Origin: CAYUQT01 sp964596165
GTDB taxonomy: Bacteria > Planctomycetota > Phycisphaerae > UBA1845 > JAFGLZ01
Length of the DNA stretch: 64,000 nucleotides
NCBI GenBank assembly: GCA_964596165.1
Contig: CAZQTW010000016.1
Span: 1-64,000, forward strand
Reading direction: 5' to 3'
Shown here: piece after piece, positions 1 to 7,535 of the stretch
Layout: the number at the start of each line of letters is the position of its first letter
Numbering within the stretch: the stretch's first letter is position 1
Translations under genes and position numbers: made by a program
Notes under the pieces: generated by a model
Told to the model about the DNA's origin: nothing
Seen by the model: the letters and a program-made list of their open reading frames with translations, nothing else
The model's database searches: none

Positions 1-115
1 GGATCTTGAAGTACGCCACCCCCGCCGTACACGCCATCCACAACCCGCACAACTTCCCCACCAGGCTCCATCCCGTCTCGTCCGCGTTCTGGAACCGTTC
101 AACTAGCCCGCCCAT
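1..115 (-). CDS. Possible N-terminal fragment of a leftward gene, cut by the window edge
   Basis: A frame opens with ATG at 115 on the minus strand and stays open to the left edge (about 38 codons). It begins MGGLVERFQNADETG and continues into a hydrophobic stretch (LCGLWMACTAGVAYF) that could be a membrane segment or signal anchor. There is no convincing ribosome binding site right before the ATG; an AAGGA lies about 16 bases upstream, and a TATATA-like stretch sits beyond it. I do not recognise a family. It could equally be chance open frame. Confidence 0.25.
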   Translation of the reverse strand, partial: MGGLVERFQNADETGWSLVGKLCGLWMACTAGVAYFKI

Positions 116-304
116 CTCATTGAGCGCCGAGGTCCTTCTTATATATGGGGAAGGGCAGGCACCCGACCCGTGCTGGTCGTCTCGCGCATGAAGGCCGAAG
201 GGTGCGTCCAAGCGTGCGTCGCACGCCGTGGGAACAAAGCGGAGACTGGCTCCCATCATTTCGGGACTGCAGGGTTGTGCGAAACGCAAGGGTGCCTGCT
301 GCCG

Positions 305-408
305 AAATGCGTTGTGGTGCGGGCATCCCGCCCGCCGCGGCGGCCAAGATGGCCGCACCCTGTTTTCATCCTTTAGGGGTGGGCCGAAGGCTCCTGAGCA
401 ACTGTCCC
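305..408 (+). repeat. Dispersed intergenic repeat, copy 1 (matches 17600-17702)
   Basis: About 100 bases closely match 17600-17702 in the same orientation, starting AAATGCGTTGTGGTGCGGGC and ending near CAACTG. The core can fold: GGTGCGG pairs with CCGCACC, enclosing an inner CGGCC-AAGAT-GGCCG hairpin. Both copies lie between genes. The structure resembles a REP-type or small non-autonomous palindromic element; no transposase is nearby. Confidence 0.65.
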
Positions 409-534
409 GTTTTGTTCCGCGATCGACCCACGTGGATCGACTCGTGGATGGGTCCCGGGTCTCCCAGTCCCAGCTCCCGATTCGTTGGAGACGTGACAAT
501 GCAGCACAAAACGAGACACACAACGAAAAGATCC

Positions 535-582
535 GTGCAACACCCCCCCAAAAGTGTTGCATTTTGTTGCAAAGTGTTGCAT
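535..582 (+). promoter_or_regulatory. Cluster of TGTTGCA motifs, candidate operator
   Basis: The 12-mer AAAGTGTTGCAT occurs exactly at 551-562 and again at 571-582, 20 bases apart, which is about two helical turns. A third partial motif, TTTTGTTGC, lies between them, and an inverted GTGCAACA lies at 535-542. Spacing in whole turns is typical of sites bound by cooperating dimers. The next gene starts more than 300 bases downstream, so the target is uncertain. Confidence 0.4.
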
Positions 583-906
583 GTGCGGATCAAAGAAATC
601 TGAAATGATCGAGGCAAGAGTGAAATTCGAGCAGGTGGAAGGCAACAGGGAGGATGTGAGTGTGGGACCAACCCTGCGTCCTGAGGTGGGTCGCTTTCGC
701 GGCCCGCCGCCGATGACGGCGGGCCGAACCGGCTCCGCTTCACCCCGAGCCTGGGCCGGCCCGGCGATATTCCCCTCGCGCGGGCGATCCTCTACACTAT
801 CCAGTTCTGGTTCTGTGGAATTGTCCGTGGGTGGGCATGAACACGGCAACCGACGACGTCGGTCCGCCGTGAGGAGCGATCTTAAGGCCGTCCCCGAGGA
901 TGCCGA

Positions 907-1872
907 ATGAGCAAGAATCTGCGTCATCGGTTCGGGCAACTCTTCGGTCTGGCATTGTTCTGCCTGGCCGTCTATGTCCTTTACCGTGCGCTGAGGGGAT
1001 ATAGCTATCAGGACGTCGTCGCCCAGATAAAGCAGGTCTCCACCGGCCGCCTCATCTGGGGACTGGTGATCACGGCCTTGAGCTATGTCTGGCTCACGTT
1101 CTACGACACGCTTGCCCTTAAGCACATCAAGGTGCCGCTGCGCTATGACCGCGTGATGCTCGGCTCTTTCATCGGTTATGTCTTCAGCCACAATGCGACG
1201 CTGTTGGGCGGCGTGGCGGCCCGGTATCGCGTTTACTCAAACTGGGGCATTACGGCCATCCAGACGGCCGAGGTCGTCGCCTTTTGCGGCATGACGTTCT
1301 GGCTGGGGTTCTTCTACATCGGCGGCATCCTTTTCCTGATCAAGCCGATCGGCATCCCGCTGCTGTCGAGCCTGCCGTTTGCCTCGGTGCGACCCCTGGC
1401 CGTCATCTTCTTGATTCTCACGGCGGCCTACCTGGCGTGCGCGTTTCTGCGAAGGCGACCGGTCAAGATCATCAAATGGCACTTCTCCGTGCCGTCGCCG
1501 TCCTATGCGATCGGACAGATTGTCCTGTCGGCCGCGGATTGGGGCCTGGCGGCCGGCGTCCTCTACGTGTTGATCGATCCGGCGGCGGGCGTCTCGTACT
1601 GGACGGTCCTCGGCGTCTTCTTGATGGCCCAAACCGCGGGCATGGTCAGCCACGTCCCCGGCGGACTGAGTGTGTTCGAGGTCGTCGCCCTACACCTCCT
1701 TTCACCCCCTCTCTCTGCCCCCTCGGTGATCGGTACCCTGCTGATCTTCCGGGTGGTGTACTTTCTCTTGCCGCTGTTTGTGGCAGTCCTGCTGTTGGGT
1801 GGCTACGAACTGTCCCACCGGAAGGGAGAACTTAAGCGTCTTGCGCGAACGTTGGGTCGGTGGGGGGCATAA
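907..1872 (+). CDS. YbhN/UPF0104 family membrane protein (MprF flippase-like domain)
   Basis: A 321-residue integral membrane protein with about eight hydrophobic segments. It matches the lysylphosphatidylglycerol synthase transmembrane (flippase-like) family, including the conserved loop FSHNATLLGG-aaRYR near residue 95-110 and SHVPGGLSVFE near residue 240. It lacks the soluble aminoacyl-transferase half of MprF, so it is the stand-alone form whose substrate is usually unknown (lipid or polyprenol-linked). The ATG at 907 follows a GAGGA motif. The next gene downstream starts about 150 bases later on the same strand. Confidence 0.85.
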   Translation: MSKNLRHRFGQLFGLALFCLAVYVLYRALRGYSYQDVVAQIKQVSTGRLIWGLVITALSYVWLTFYDTLALKHIKVPLRYDRVMLGSFIGYVFSHNATLLGGVAARYRVYSNWGITAIQTAEVVAFCGMTFWLGFFYIGGILFLIKPIGIPLLSSLPFASVRPLAVIFLILTAAYLACAFLRRRPVKIIKWHFSVPSPSYAIGQIVLSAADWGLAAGVLYVLIDPAAGVSYWTVLGVFLMAQTAGMVSHVPGGLSVFEVVALHLLSPPLSAPSVIGTLLIFRVVYFLLPLFVAVLLLGGYELSHRKGELKRLARTLGRWGA

Positions 1873-2028
1873 CGGTTCACGGCGGTCGATCTGAGGGGAA
1901 CATCGACCGGCACAGCCCGGATGTAAGCGATCTCTCGGAGCACAGAAAATCTCAATCTCAGGCATCTAAGGGGATAGCGGGGGCAGATGACTCCGTTGGA
2001 TTCCTACACCGAGATGAGAGTGCGTCCC

Positions 2029-3006
2029 ATGAAGGCGGTAAAGATAGACCGATTCGGCGGACCCGAGGTGATGCAAATCGCCGACCTGCCTGTGCCCGAA
2101 CCCCATTCCGGTCAGGTCCGGGTGAAAGTCGAAGCCGCCGGATTGAACTACGCCGATCTCATGATCCGAAAGGGCTACTATCTCGAGAGAATGCCCCTGC
2201 CTTACGTTCTGGGGCGAGAGTTCTGCGGCACGATTGATCGATCGGGAATCGGGGCAAACGGCTTTCGTCCGGGCCAACGTGTCGTCGGCATCGTCAAAGG
2301 CGGGGCGATGGCCGAATACCTGATCTCCGACACAACCGGCCTGATGCCCTGTCCTGAAGGACTGACGCCCGAGGAGGGGGCGGCCATGCTGATCCAGGGC
2401 GTGACCGCCATCCACCTCATCGATGATTTCGGGCGCGTCAAGCCCGGCGACACGGTTCTCGTTCACGCCGGGGCCGGCGGCGTCGGCAGCTTGGCGATCC
2501 AGATCGCCAAGGCCAGGGGCGCGACCGTCATCGGAACGGCCTCAACCGAGGACAAATGCCGATTCATCGGGGAACTCGGAGCCAAGGCGATCAACTATCT
2601 GCAGGGCGATTGGGTGGCCGATCTCCGCGCCATGACCGACGGCCGAGGCGCCGACGTCATCCTGGAGTCGATTGGCGGCGATGTCTTCCGGCGGTCGTTC
2701 ACGGAAGCCCTGGCCGATTTCGGTCACCTCATTGTCTACGGCCTGTCCGGCGGTCGCCTGGAAAAGCTGCACAATCGCGAGATTCTGGGATCCAATCGAA
2801 CCGTCAGCGGCTACTATCTCGGATCGTATTTCCCCAACTATGTGGATCGAGTCGTGACGGCGTCGCGCAGGCTGGTCGACATGCTGAACGCCGGCCGGGT
2901 CCGGATCGTGATCGGCAAGAGGTTCCCCCTGGACGAGGCCCCGCTCGCTTTTGATTATATGGAGCAACGAAAGAACATCGGCAAGGTGATCATCACGCCG
3001 TCGTAA
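2029..3006 (+). CDS. NAD(P)H:quinone oxidoreductase-like, MDR superfamily
   Basis: About 325 residues of a zinc-free medium-chain dehydrogenase/reductase. The N-terminus MKAVKIDRFGGPEVM is typical of the quinone oxidoreductase branch. GLNYADLMIRKGYY matches the catalytic domain, and AGAGGVGSLAIQIAKARGA is the NAD(P)H-binding Rossmann motif. Cysteine zinc ligands of true alcohol dehydrogenases are absent. Expected role: NADPH-dependent reduction of quinones or activated alkenes in the cytosol. An in-frame ATG at 1987 would add 14 residues and has a purine-rich upstream, but the family start is the one used here. Confidence 0.85.
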   Translation: MKAVKIDRFGGPEVMQIADLPVPEPHSGQVRVKVEAAGLNYADLMIRKGYYLERMPLPYVLGREFCGTIDRSGIGANGFRPGQRVVGIVKGGAMAEYLISDTTGLMPCPEGLTPEEGAAMLIQGVTAIHLIDDFGRVKPGDTVLVHAGAGGVGSLAIQIAKARGATVIGTASTEDKCRFIGELGAKAINYLQGDWVADLRAMTDGRGADVILESIGGDVFRRSFTEALADFGHLIVYGLSGGRLEKLHNREILGSNRTVSGYYLGSYFPNYVDRVVTASRRLVDMLNAGRVRIVIGKRFPLDEAPLAFDYMEQRKNIGKVIITPS

Positions 3007-3018
3007 AGCTCGGCAAGG

Positions 3019-3195
3019 TCACTTGGTCACTTGGGATGAATTCTGAGCGGCGGCTCGTTCCTGCTTCGTCTGATGAATCGGTACGACAAGGATCTGCCCG
3101 CAGAATCCGCATCGCACTCGCTGCCCCCGAGTGTTGTCGGGGACCTGAAGGACACGTCGGCATTTCAGGTTGGGACACAGCAGTGTGACAGGCAT
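3019..3195 (-). CDS. Small zinc-ribbon protein
   Basis: A 58-residue protein starting MPVTLLCPNLKC, with a second pair in RCGFCG. The CxxxxC/CxxC spacing, with the hydrophobic VLQVPDNTRGQ between, is the short zinc-ribbon seen at the N-termini of many planctomycete proteins. Here it stands alone. The frame can be extended upstream to a TTG at 3255, but the domain starts at the ATG used. It ends 12 bases from the stop of the rightward oxidoreductase, so the two genes converge. Function unknown; probably nucleic-acid or protein binding. Confidence 0.6.
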   Translation of the reverse strand: MPVTLLCPNLKCRRVLQVPDNTRGQRVRCGFCGQILVVPIHQTKQERAAAQNSSQVTK

Positions 3196-3465
3196 ATACG
3201 CGGTCTCGAAGCCGATTACCCTTGCTGATTGACGCGGCAATTCCCCACGGGGCAAACCTCATATCCAGTATCGGACCGTCGGCCGAAAGGGTTCAACTCA
3301 AAAGCCGTTGCGGGGGGGCTTGGTCTCGGTTTTCAAACGGAAGGCGCCCGAACGCTTCAAGCACAAGCCCATGGGCCACAAGAGGATGACAGACAAGCCC
3401 GGCCGTTTTCCTTCCCTCACCCCAGGAAACCCTGTGGGTGGCTACGCTGCTTTCGCGTCTCGTGG

Positions 3466-4770
3466 TCAAGCGGACTCTTTTTGTCGCTCCTGTGCGAGCG
3501 AATCGAACAGCCGCTTCTCACGGCGGACCACCGCCTCGGTGATGACGAACTTCCCCAGGCCGCGGTGATCCGGCAGCTCGAACATGACGTCCATCATGAG
3601 CTCTTCGACGATGGCCCGAAGGGCGCGGGCACCGGTGTCGCGTTTCAGCGCCGCACGCGCGATTTCGCGCAAGGCCCCGTCGGTGAACTCCAGTGAGCAG
3701 TCCTCGAACTCGAAAAACCGCTGATACTGTTTGAGCAGCGCGTTCTTGGGTTCCGTGAGGATGCGAACCAGCGCATCTTCATCCAGCGGTCCGACGACCG
3801 AAATCATCGGCAGACGGCCGACGAACTCCGGGATCATTCCGAACTTCACGAGGTCTTCGGGGGTCACCTGCTTGAGGATTTCGAGAGTCTCCGTGCTCTG
3901 TGCCGCCGAAGCGCCCTCGGCCTCGCTGACGAACCCGATATTCTTGCGGCCGATGCGACGTTTGATGATCTCGATGAGTCCGTTGAACGTACCGCCGCAG
4001 ATGAACAGAATCTGCGTCGTGTCCATCTGAATGTACTGCTGTTCGGGGTGCTTTCGTCCCCCTTGCGGCGGGATGTTTGCAATGGTGCCCTCCAGCATCT
4101 TCAGAAGGGCTTGCTGCACGCCTTCGCCGCTGACGTCGCGTGTGATGCTGACATTTTGGGTGGTCCGGCCGATCTTGTCGATTTCATCGATGTAGATGAT
4201 GCCGCGCTGAGCGGCCTCCAAGTCGTAGTCGGCCGCCTGAAGCAGACGGAGGAGAATGTTCTCGACATCCTCGCCGACATAACCCGCTTCGGTGAGCGTA
4301 GTGGCGTCGCCGATGGCAAAGGGTACGTTCAAGATGCGAGCCAGCGACCTGGCCAGGTAGGTCTTGCCCACACCCGTCGGACCGATCAGCAGGACGTTTG
4401 ACTTCTCGATCTCGACGTCTTCCTGACCCAGGGATTCGCTGTGATTCAGCCGTTTGTAATGGTTGTGCACCGCGACCGACAGGGCCTTCTTGGCGTAGTC
4501 CTGGCTGATGACATACTGGTCCAGGAATTCCTTGATCTGCCTCGGAGACGGAATCGTGCCGAACAGGGGCTGGGCAACGCCGACCTTGCGACGTTCCTGC
4601 TTGATGATGTTGTGGCACAGCTCCACACATGAGGCACAGATGAAGACGTCGCCGGGTCCCTCGACCATCGGTCCGGTGTCTCGATGGCTCTTGCCGCAAA
4701 AGCTGCACACACTTCCACGACGGCCGCGCTTGCCTCCGCCGATCGAACCACCTCTTCCGTCAGTTGGCAT
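3466..4770 (-). CDS. clpX: ATP-dependent Clp protease ATP-binding subunit ClpX
   Basis: 434 residues, the normal ClpX length. The N-terminal zinc-binding domain has Cys22, Cys25, Cys45 and Cys48. The AAA+ module has Walker A GPTGVGKT at 130-137 and Walker B IIYIDEID around residue 195, followed by the sensor and the C-terminal small domain (RDTGARALRAIVEELMMDVMFELP). ClpX unfolds substrates and feeds them to ClpP. clpP is not in this window, so the usual clpP-clpX pairing is missing. The ATG follows GAGGTAAGAG. Confidence 0.97.
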   Translation of the reverse strand: MPTDGRGGSIGGGKRGRRGSVCSFCGKSHRDTGPMVEGPGDVFICASCVELCHNIIKQERRKVGVAQPLFGTIPSPRQIKEFLDQYVISQDYAKKALSVAVHNHYKRLNHSESLGQEDVEIEKSNVLLIGPTGVGKTYLARSLARILNVPFAIGDATTLTEAGYVGEDVENILLRLLQAADYDLEAAQRGIIYIDEIDKIGRTTQNVSITRDVSGEGVQQALLKMLEGTIANIPPQGGRKHPEQQYIQMDTTQILFICGGTFNGLIEIIKRRIGRKNIGFVSEAEGASAAQSTETLEILKQVTPEDLVKFGMIPEFVGRLPMISVVGPLDEDALVRILTEPKNALLKQYQRFFEFEDCSLEFTDGALREIARAALKRDTGARALRAIVEELMMDVMFELPDHRGLGKFVITEAVVRREKRLFDSLAQERQKESA

Positions 4771-4883
4771 TCACTCTTACCTCAGAGAATTCGCGCCGAG
4801 AGTGTCCGATACAACATGACTGCCCGTGTCGGCGAACTGTTTATCGGAAGGTCTTGGCGCATCCTTCATCATAAAACGCCGAG

Positions 4884-5297
4884 TTACAGGTCCTTGCCCT
4901 CATGACTCGACGAGCACCGTGTTTGTCCTAAGCCCTCGGTAGGCCCTGGCCGATTCGTCTCCTTAATCACACCGCCCAATAACGTCTGGCGTATCCGTTC
5001 ATACTCCTCCTTGGAAACCTGCCCTTCCTTGTACATCCGGCGTACGTCAGCCAGCGTGAAGCCTTCCGCTTGGTCGGAACGGCGTCCCAGGTACCTACGC
5101 CGGTACAGCAAGACCACCGCCCCCAGCAAGAGCACCATGGCGAACAACAGGGCGGAGACCGCCAGAATTTCACGGGCGGCAGCCAGACTGGCGACCATGA
5201 TCTCACCGCCGTTCCGACCCGAGCCGTCTTGCCCCGACGTGCTACCATCACGGCCTCCAGGCATCCTCCGACCGTGAGGCTTGCAGCTGTTCGTCAT
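4884..5297 (-). CDS. Small membrane protein with C-terminal SHOCT-like domain
   Basis: Up to 137 residues. A glycine/serine-rich, charged N-terminus leads to one strong transmembrane segment (ILAVSALLFAMVLLLGAVVLL). It is followed by a basic stop-transfer YRRRYLGRR and a SHOCT-type helix pair (LADVRRMYKEGQVSKEEYER). SHOCT domains are short oligomerisation modules at protein termini. An in-frame ATG at 5198, preceded by GGTGAG, would give a shorter protein starting just before the membrane helix. It lies between clpX and the tRNA on the same strand; a shared transcript is possible. Confidence 0.6.
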   Translation of the reverse strand: MTNSCKPHGRRMPGGRDGSTSGQDGSGRNGGEIMVASLAAAREILAVSALLFAMVLLLGAVVLLYRRRYLGRRSDQAEGFTLADVRRMYKEGQVSKEEYERIRQTLLGGVIKETNRPGPTEGLGQTRCSSSHEGKDL

Positions 5298-5336
5298 GGC
5301 GGTTCAGCCGCAATGGGGGACGTCAGTACACCCTCA

Positions 5337-5409
<73 letters not shown>

Positions 5410-5828
5410 CGCAAATCGCGATCCGCCGTGCCACCCTCACACGGGTGTCTTTCGACTTAGGCAATCCCGCTCCGACCGGCGGACGTTCCTTCCCATGCCG
5501 ACGAGCGCCATCGCACCGCCGCGGCTTAACCATTTGACGACGAAGACCTTACGATCAATCTCGGCGATGCCGAGACGTAGATCAGGCACGTCCGGTCCAC
5601 ACGTATTTATAGGGCGCGTTGGCTCGTCGTTCAACCTTAAACTGTAATCTGTTATCACGTCGTAGGTTGAGTTGGCCGAAGACGGGTTTTCAAACCGGCC
5701 GGTCGGAGGATTCCGTACTAACCTCACCCTCCGGGTACACCGATCTCCTTACTTGTGGATGGTACGTCCGAGGACCATGTTTGTGGAAGAGGGTGCTCGG
5801 CGCAATTGGAGGTTTCGAAACGCCTAAG
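5410..5828. other. Intergenic region between the tRNA and the c-di-GMP regulator
   Basis: Contains a promoter-like pair facing the tRNA (5606-5634) and a small hairpin, TCTCGG-CATCG-CCGAGA, around 5565-5581. A 96-codon leftward open frame (5437-5727) shows no recognisable domain and no good start, so I do not call it. A rightward frame is open from 5619 into the regulator gene, but the protein clearly starts at 5829. Confidence 0.5.
5606..5634 (-). promoter_or_regulatory. Sigma70-like promoter facing the tRNA
   Basis: On the minus strand TTGAAC (5634-5629) is followed, after exactly 17 bases, by TATAAA (5611-5606). This is close to consensus. Transcription would start near 5599 and run left to the tRNA at 5409, leaving a leader of about 190 bases. 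Confidence 0.45.
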
Positions 5829-7454
5829 ATGCCGAATCGGGTGGATCTCTGTGTCATTGCCGAGCCCAAGGCCGAGCGGGCCAAGCTCGTCAAGCAGCTT
5901 GAGGCGGAAGGCTACTCGACCGTCGTTTCGGACGACGCCGTGTCGGCTTTGGACTTGATCCGCAAGACGCCGTTGCGAGTTGTTCTATGCGATTGGAGTG
6001 TCTCGGATCGGACCGGACCGGAGATTTGCCGCATGTTACGGGCCGATCCGCTCACCTCGGACTGCTACATCATTCTGCTTACCAAACGATGCAACAGCGA
6101 AGTCTACTCGGAGGGATTGGCCGCGGGCGGCGACGACGTCGTGGGCGAGGACCGTCGTTTCGACGAGCTCATCGGTCGGATTCGTGTGGGCCTGCGAATG
6201 TGGGACTTGCAGATGAATCTCAAGCAGGCCGCCATTACGGACGGGCTTACCGGCCTCTACAACCACCTCCACTTCTCGCGGATGCTGGAGAGTGAATTCG
6301 CGCGAAGTCGCCGATACGGCGCGCGCTTGTCGCTGATTCTGATGGACCTCGACCATTTCAAGGCGGTGAACGACACCTTCGGACACCAAGCCGGCGACGT
6401 CGTTCTGCAACAGGTCGGTCGGGTGCTACGCGGCTCGGTGCGCGAAGTCGACGTGGTTGCGCGGTACGGGGGCGAGGAATTCGCCGTCATCGCGCCGGAA
6501 GCCAACCTAGCCCAGGCGCGAGATCTTGCCGAACGGCTTCGCGGGCGGATTGCCGAACAGGTCAGACCGCCGGAGATTCACGAGCACACCATCAGCGCTT
6601 CGTTCGGCGTCGCGAGCGACGAGGATTCGCGGGTGGCGACGGCCGGTGATCTGATCGAGATGGCGGACCAGGCCTTGTACGCGTCCAAGCGGTGCGGGCG
6701 TAACCGGGTGATGACGGCCATCGAGGCCGCCCACGCCTCCCAGACCACCGATTGGGACTATGCGGAAGTGGACCACCTGCGCAAGCAGGTCGCCAGCCTG
6801 AGCGCCCAGGCCAAGGAGGCCTACGTGCAGAGCATCTGGGCGCTGGTTCAAGCGCTCGAGGCGCGCGACAAGCACACCGCGCGGCATTCGCAGAACGTCA
6901 CCTTCTTTTCCGAGCAATTGGCGATTCGGCTCGGCTTGAGCCCGTCGATGACCCGGAGCATCCGCCTGGCGGCGATGCTGCACGATATCGGCAAAGTCGG
7001 CGTGCCCGACGAGATTCTAATGAAGCCCGGAGCACTCAACGAGCAGGAGCGGGCGGTTCTGCGAAGCGTACCTCAGCTCAGCGCGAGCATCGTCGATCAT
7101 ATGCGAATCCTTCAGACGGAGCTGCCGATCATCCGTCATCAACACGAGAACTACGACGGGTCGGGATATCCGATGGGACTGGCCGGTGAGCAGATTCCCA
7201 TTGGGGCTCGTATCCTCATGGTGGCCGACGCGTTTGACTCCATCACGACCGACCGGGTCTTCCGACAGCACCGAGGAATCGCGGAAGCCTTGAAGGAGAT
7301 CCGCAGACATGTGGGAACCCAGTTCGACCCCGGCGTCGTTGAAGCACTCGAGGCATGTCTGTTTGAGGACGAACCTCGGTGGCGGGAGTGCATCCAGTCC
7401 AGTCGTCGGAGCCAACCGGTCCGCGAGTCGGCGGTCTCCGGCGCGGACCCGTAG
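5829..7454 (+). CDS. Response regulator with GGDEF and HD-GYP domains
   Basis: 541 residues in three modules. A receiver domain at the N-terminus has its likely phospho-acceptor Asp in VVLCDWSVSD. A GGDEF domain follows, with intact active-site GGEEF and an RxxD inhibitory site (REVD) five residues before it. An HD-GYP domain is at the C-terminus, with HDIGKVG and HENYDGSGYP. It should therefore be able both to make and to hydrolyse cyclic di-GMP, switched by phosphorylation. The start at 5829 begins the receiver fold and has GGAGG 16 bases upstream. No partner histidine kinase is adjacent, and targets are unknown. Confidence 0.9.
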   Translation: MPNRVDLCVIAEPKAERAKLVKQLEAEGYSTVVSDDAVSALDLIRKTPLRVVLCDWSVSDRTGPEICRMLRADPLTSDCYIILLTKRCNSEVYSEGLAAGGDDVVGEDRRFDELIGRIRVGLRMWDLQMNLKQAAITDGLTGLYNHLHFSRMLESEFARSRRYGARLSLILMDLDHFKAVNDTFGHQAGDVVLQQVGRVLRGSVREVDVVARYGGEEFAVIAPEANLAQARDLAERLRGRIAEQVRPPEIHEHTISASFGVASDEDSRVATAGDLIEMADQALYASKRCGRNRVMTAIEAAHASQTTDWDYAEVDHLRKQVASLSAQAKEAYVQSIWALVQALEARDKHTARHSQNVTFFSEQLAIRLGLSPSMTRSIRLAAMLHDIGKVGVPDEILMKPGALNEQERAVLRSVPQLSASIVDHMRILQTELPIIRHQHENYDGSGYPMGLAGEQIPIGARILMVADAFDSITTDRVFRQHRGIAEALKEIRRHVGTQFDPGVVEALEACLFEDEPRWRECIQSSRRSQPVRESAVSGADP

Positions 7455-7535
7455 ACCGGTTCTCACCGTGCATTCCATTGGGCCGCCGCGGTTCGTGCCC
7501 GAACCGCGGCATCTCTGAAGGAACACTACGGTACG

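Larger units (their letters stand above)
116..906. other. Long intergenic stretch without a supported gene
   Basis: No frame in this stretch has a plausible start, ribosome binding site and protein-like composition. It contains one copy of a dispersed repeat (305-408) and a cluster of TGTTGCA motifs (535-582), both listed separately. The remainder, including the last 250 bases before the next gene, shows nothing I can name. Confidence 0.6.

Noticed and set aside
5437..5727. A 96-codon leftward frame upstream of the tRNA
   Set aside because: No recognisable domain or ribosome binding site, and it would overlap the promoter candidate at 5606-5634.
5640..5790. c-di-GMP riboswitch ahead of the GGDEF/HD-GYP gene
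   Set aside because: I could not find the conserved GEMM core or a paired P1 helix, so no riboswitch is claimed.
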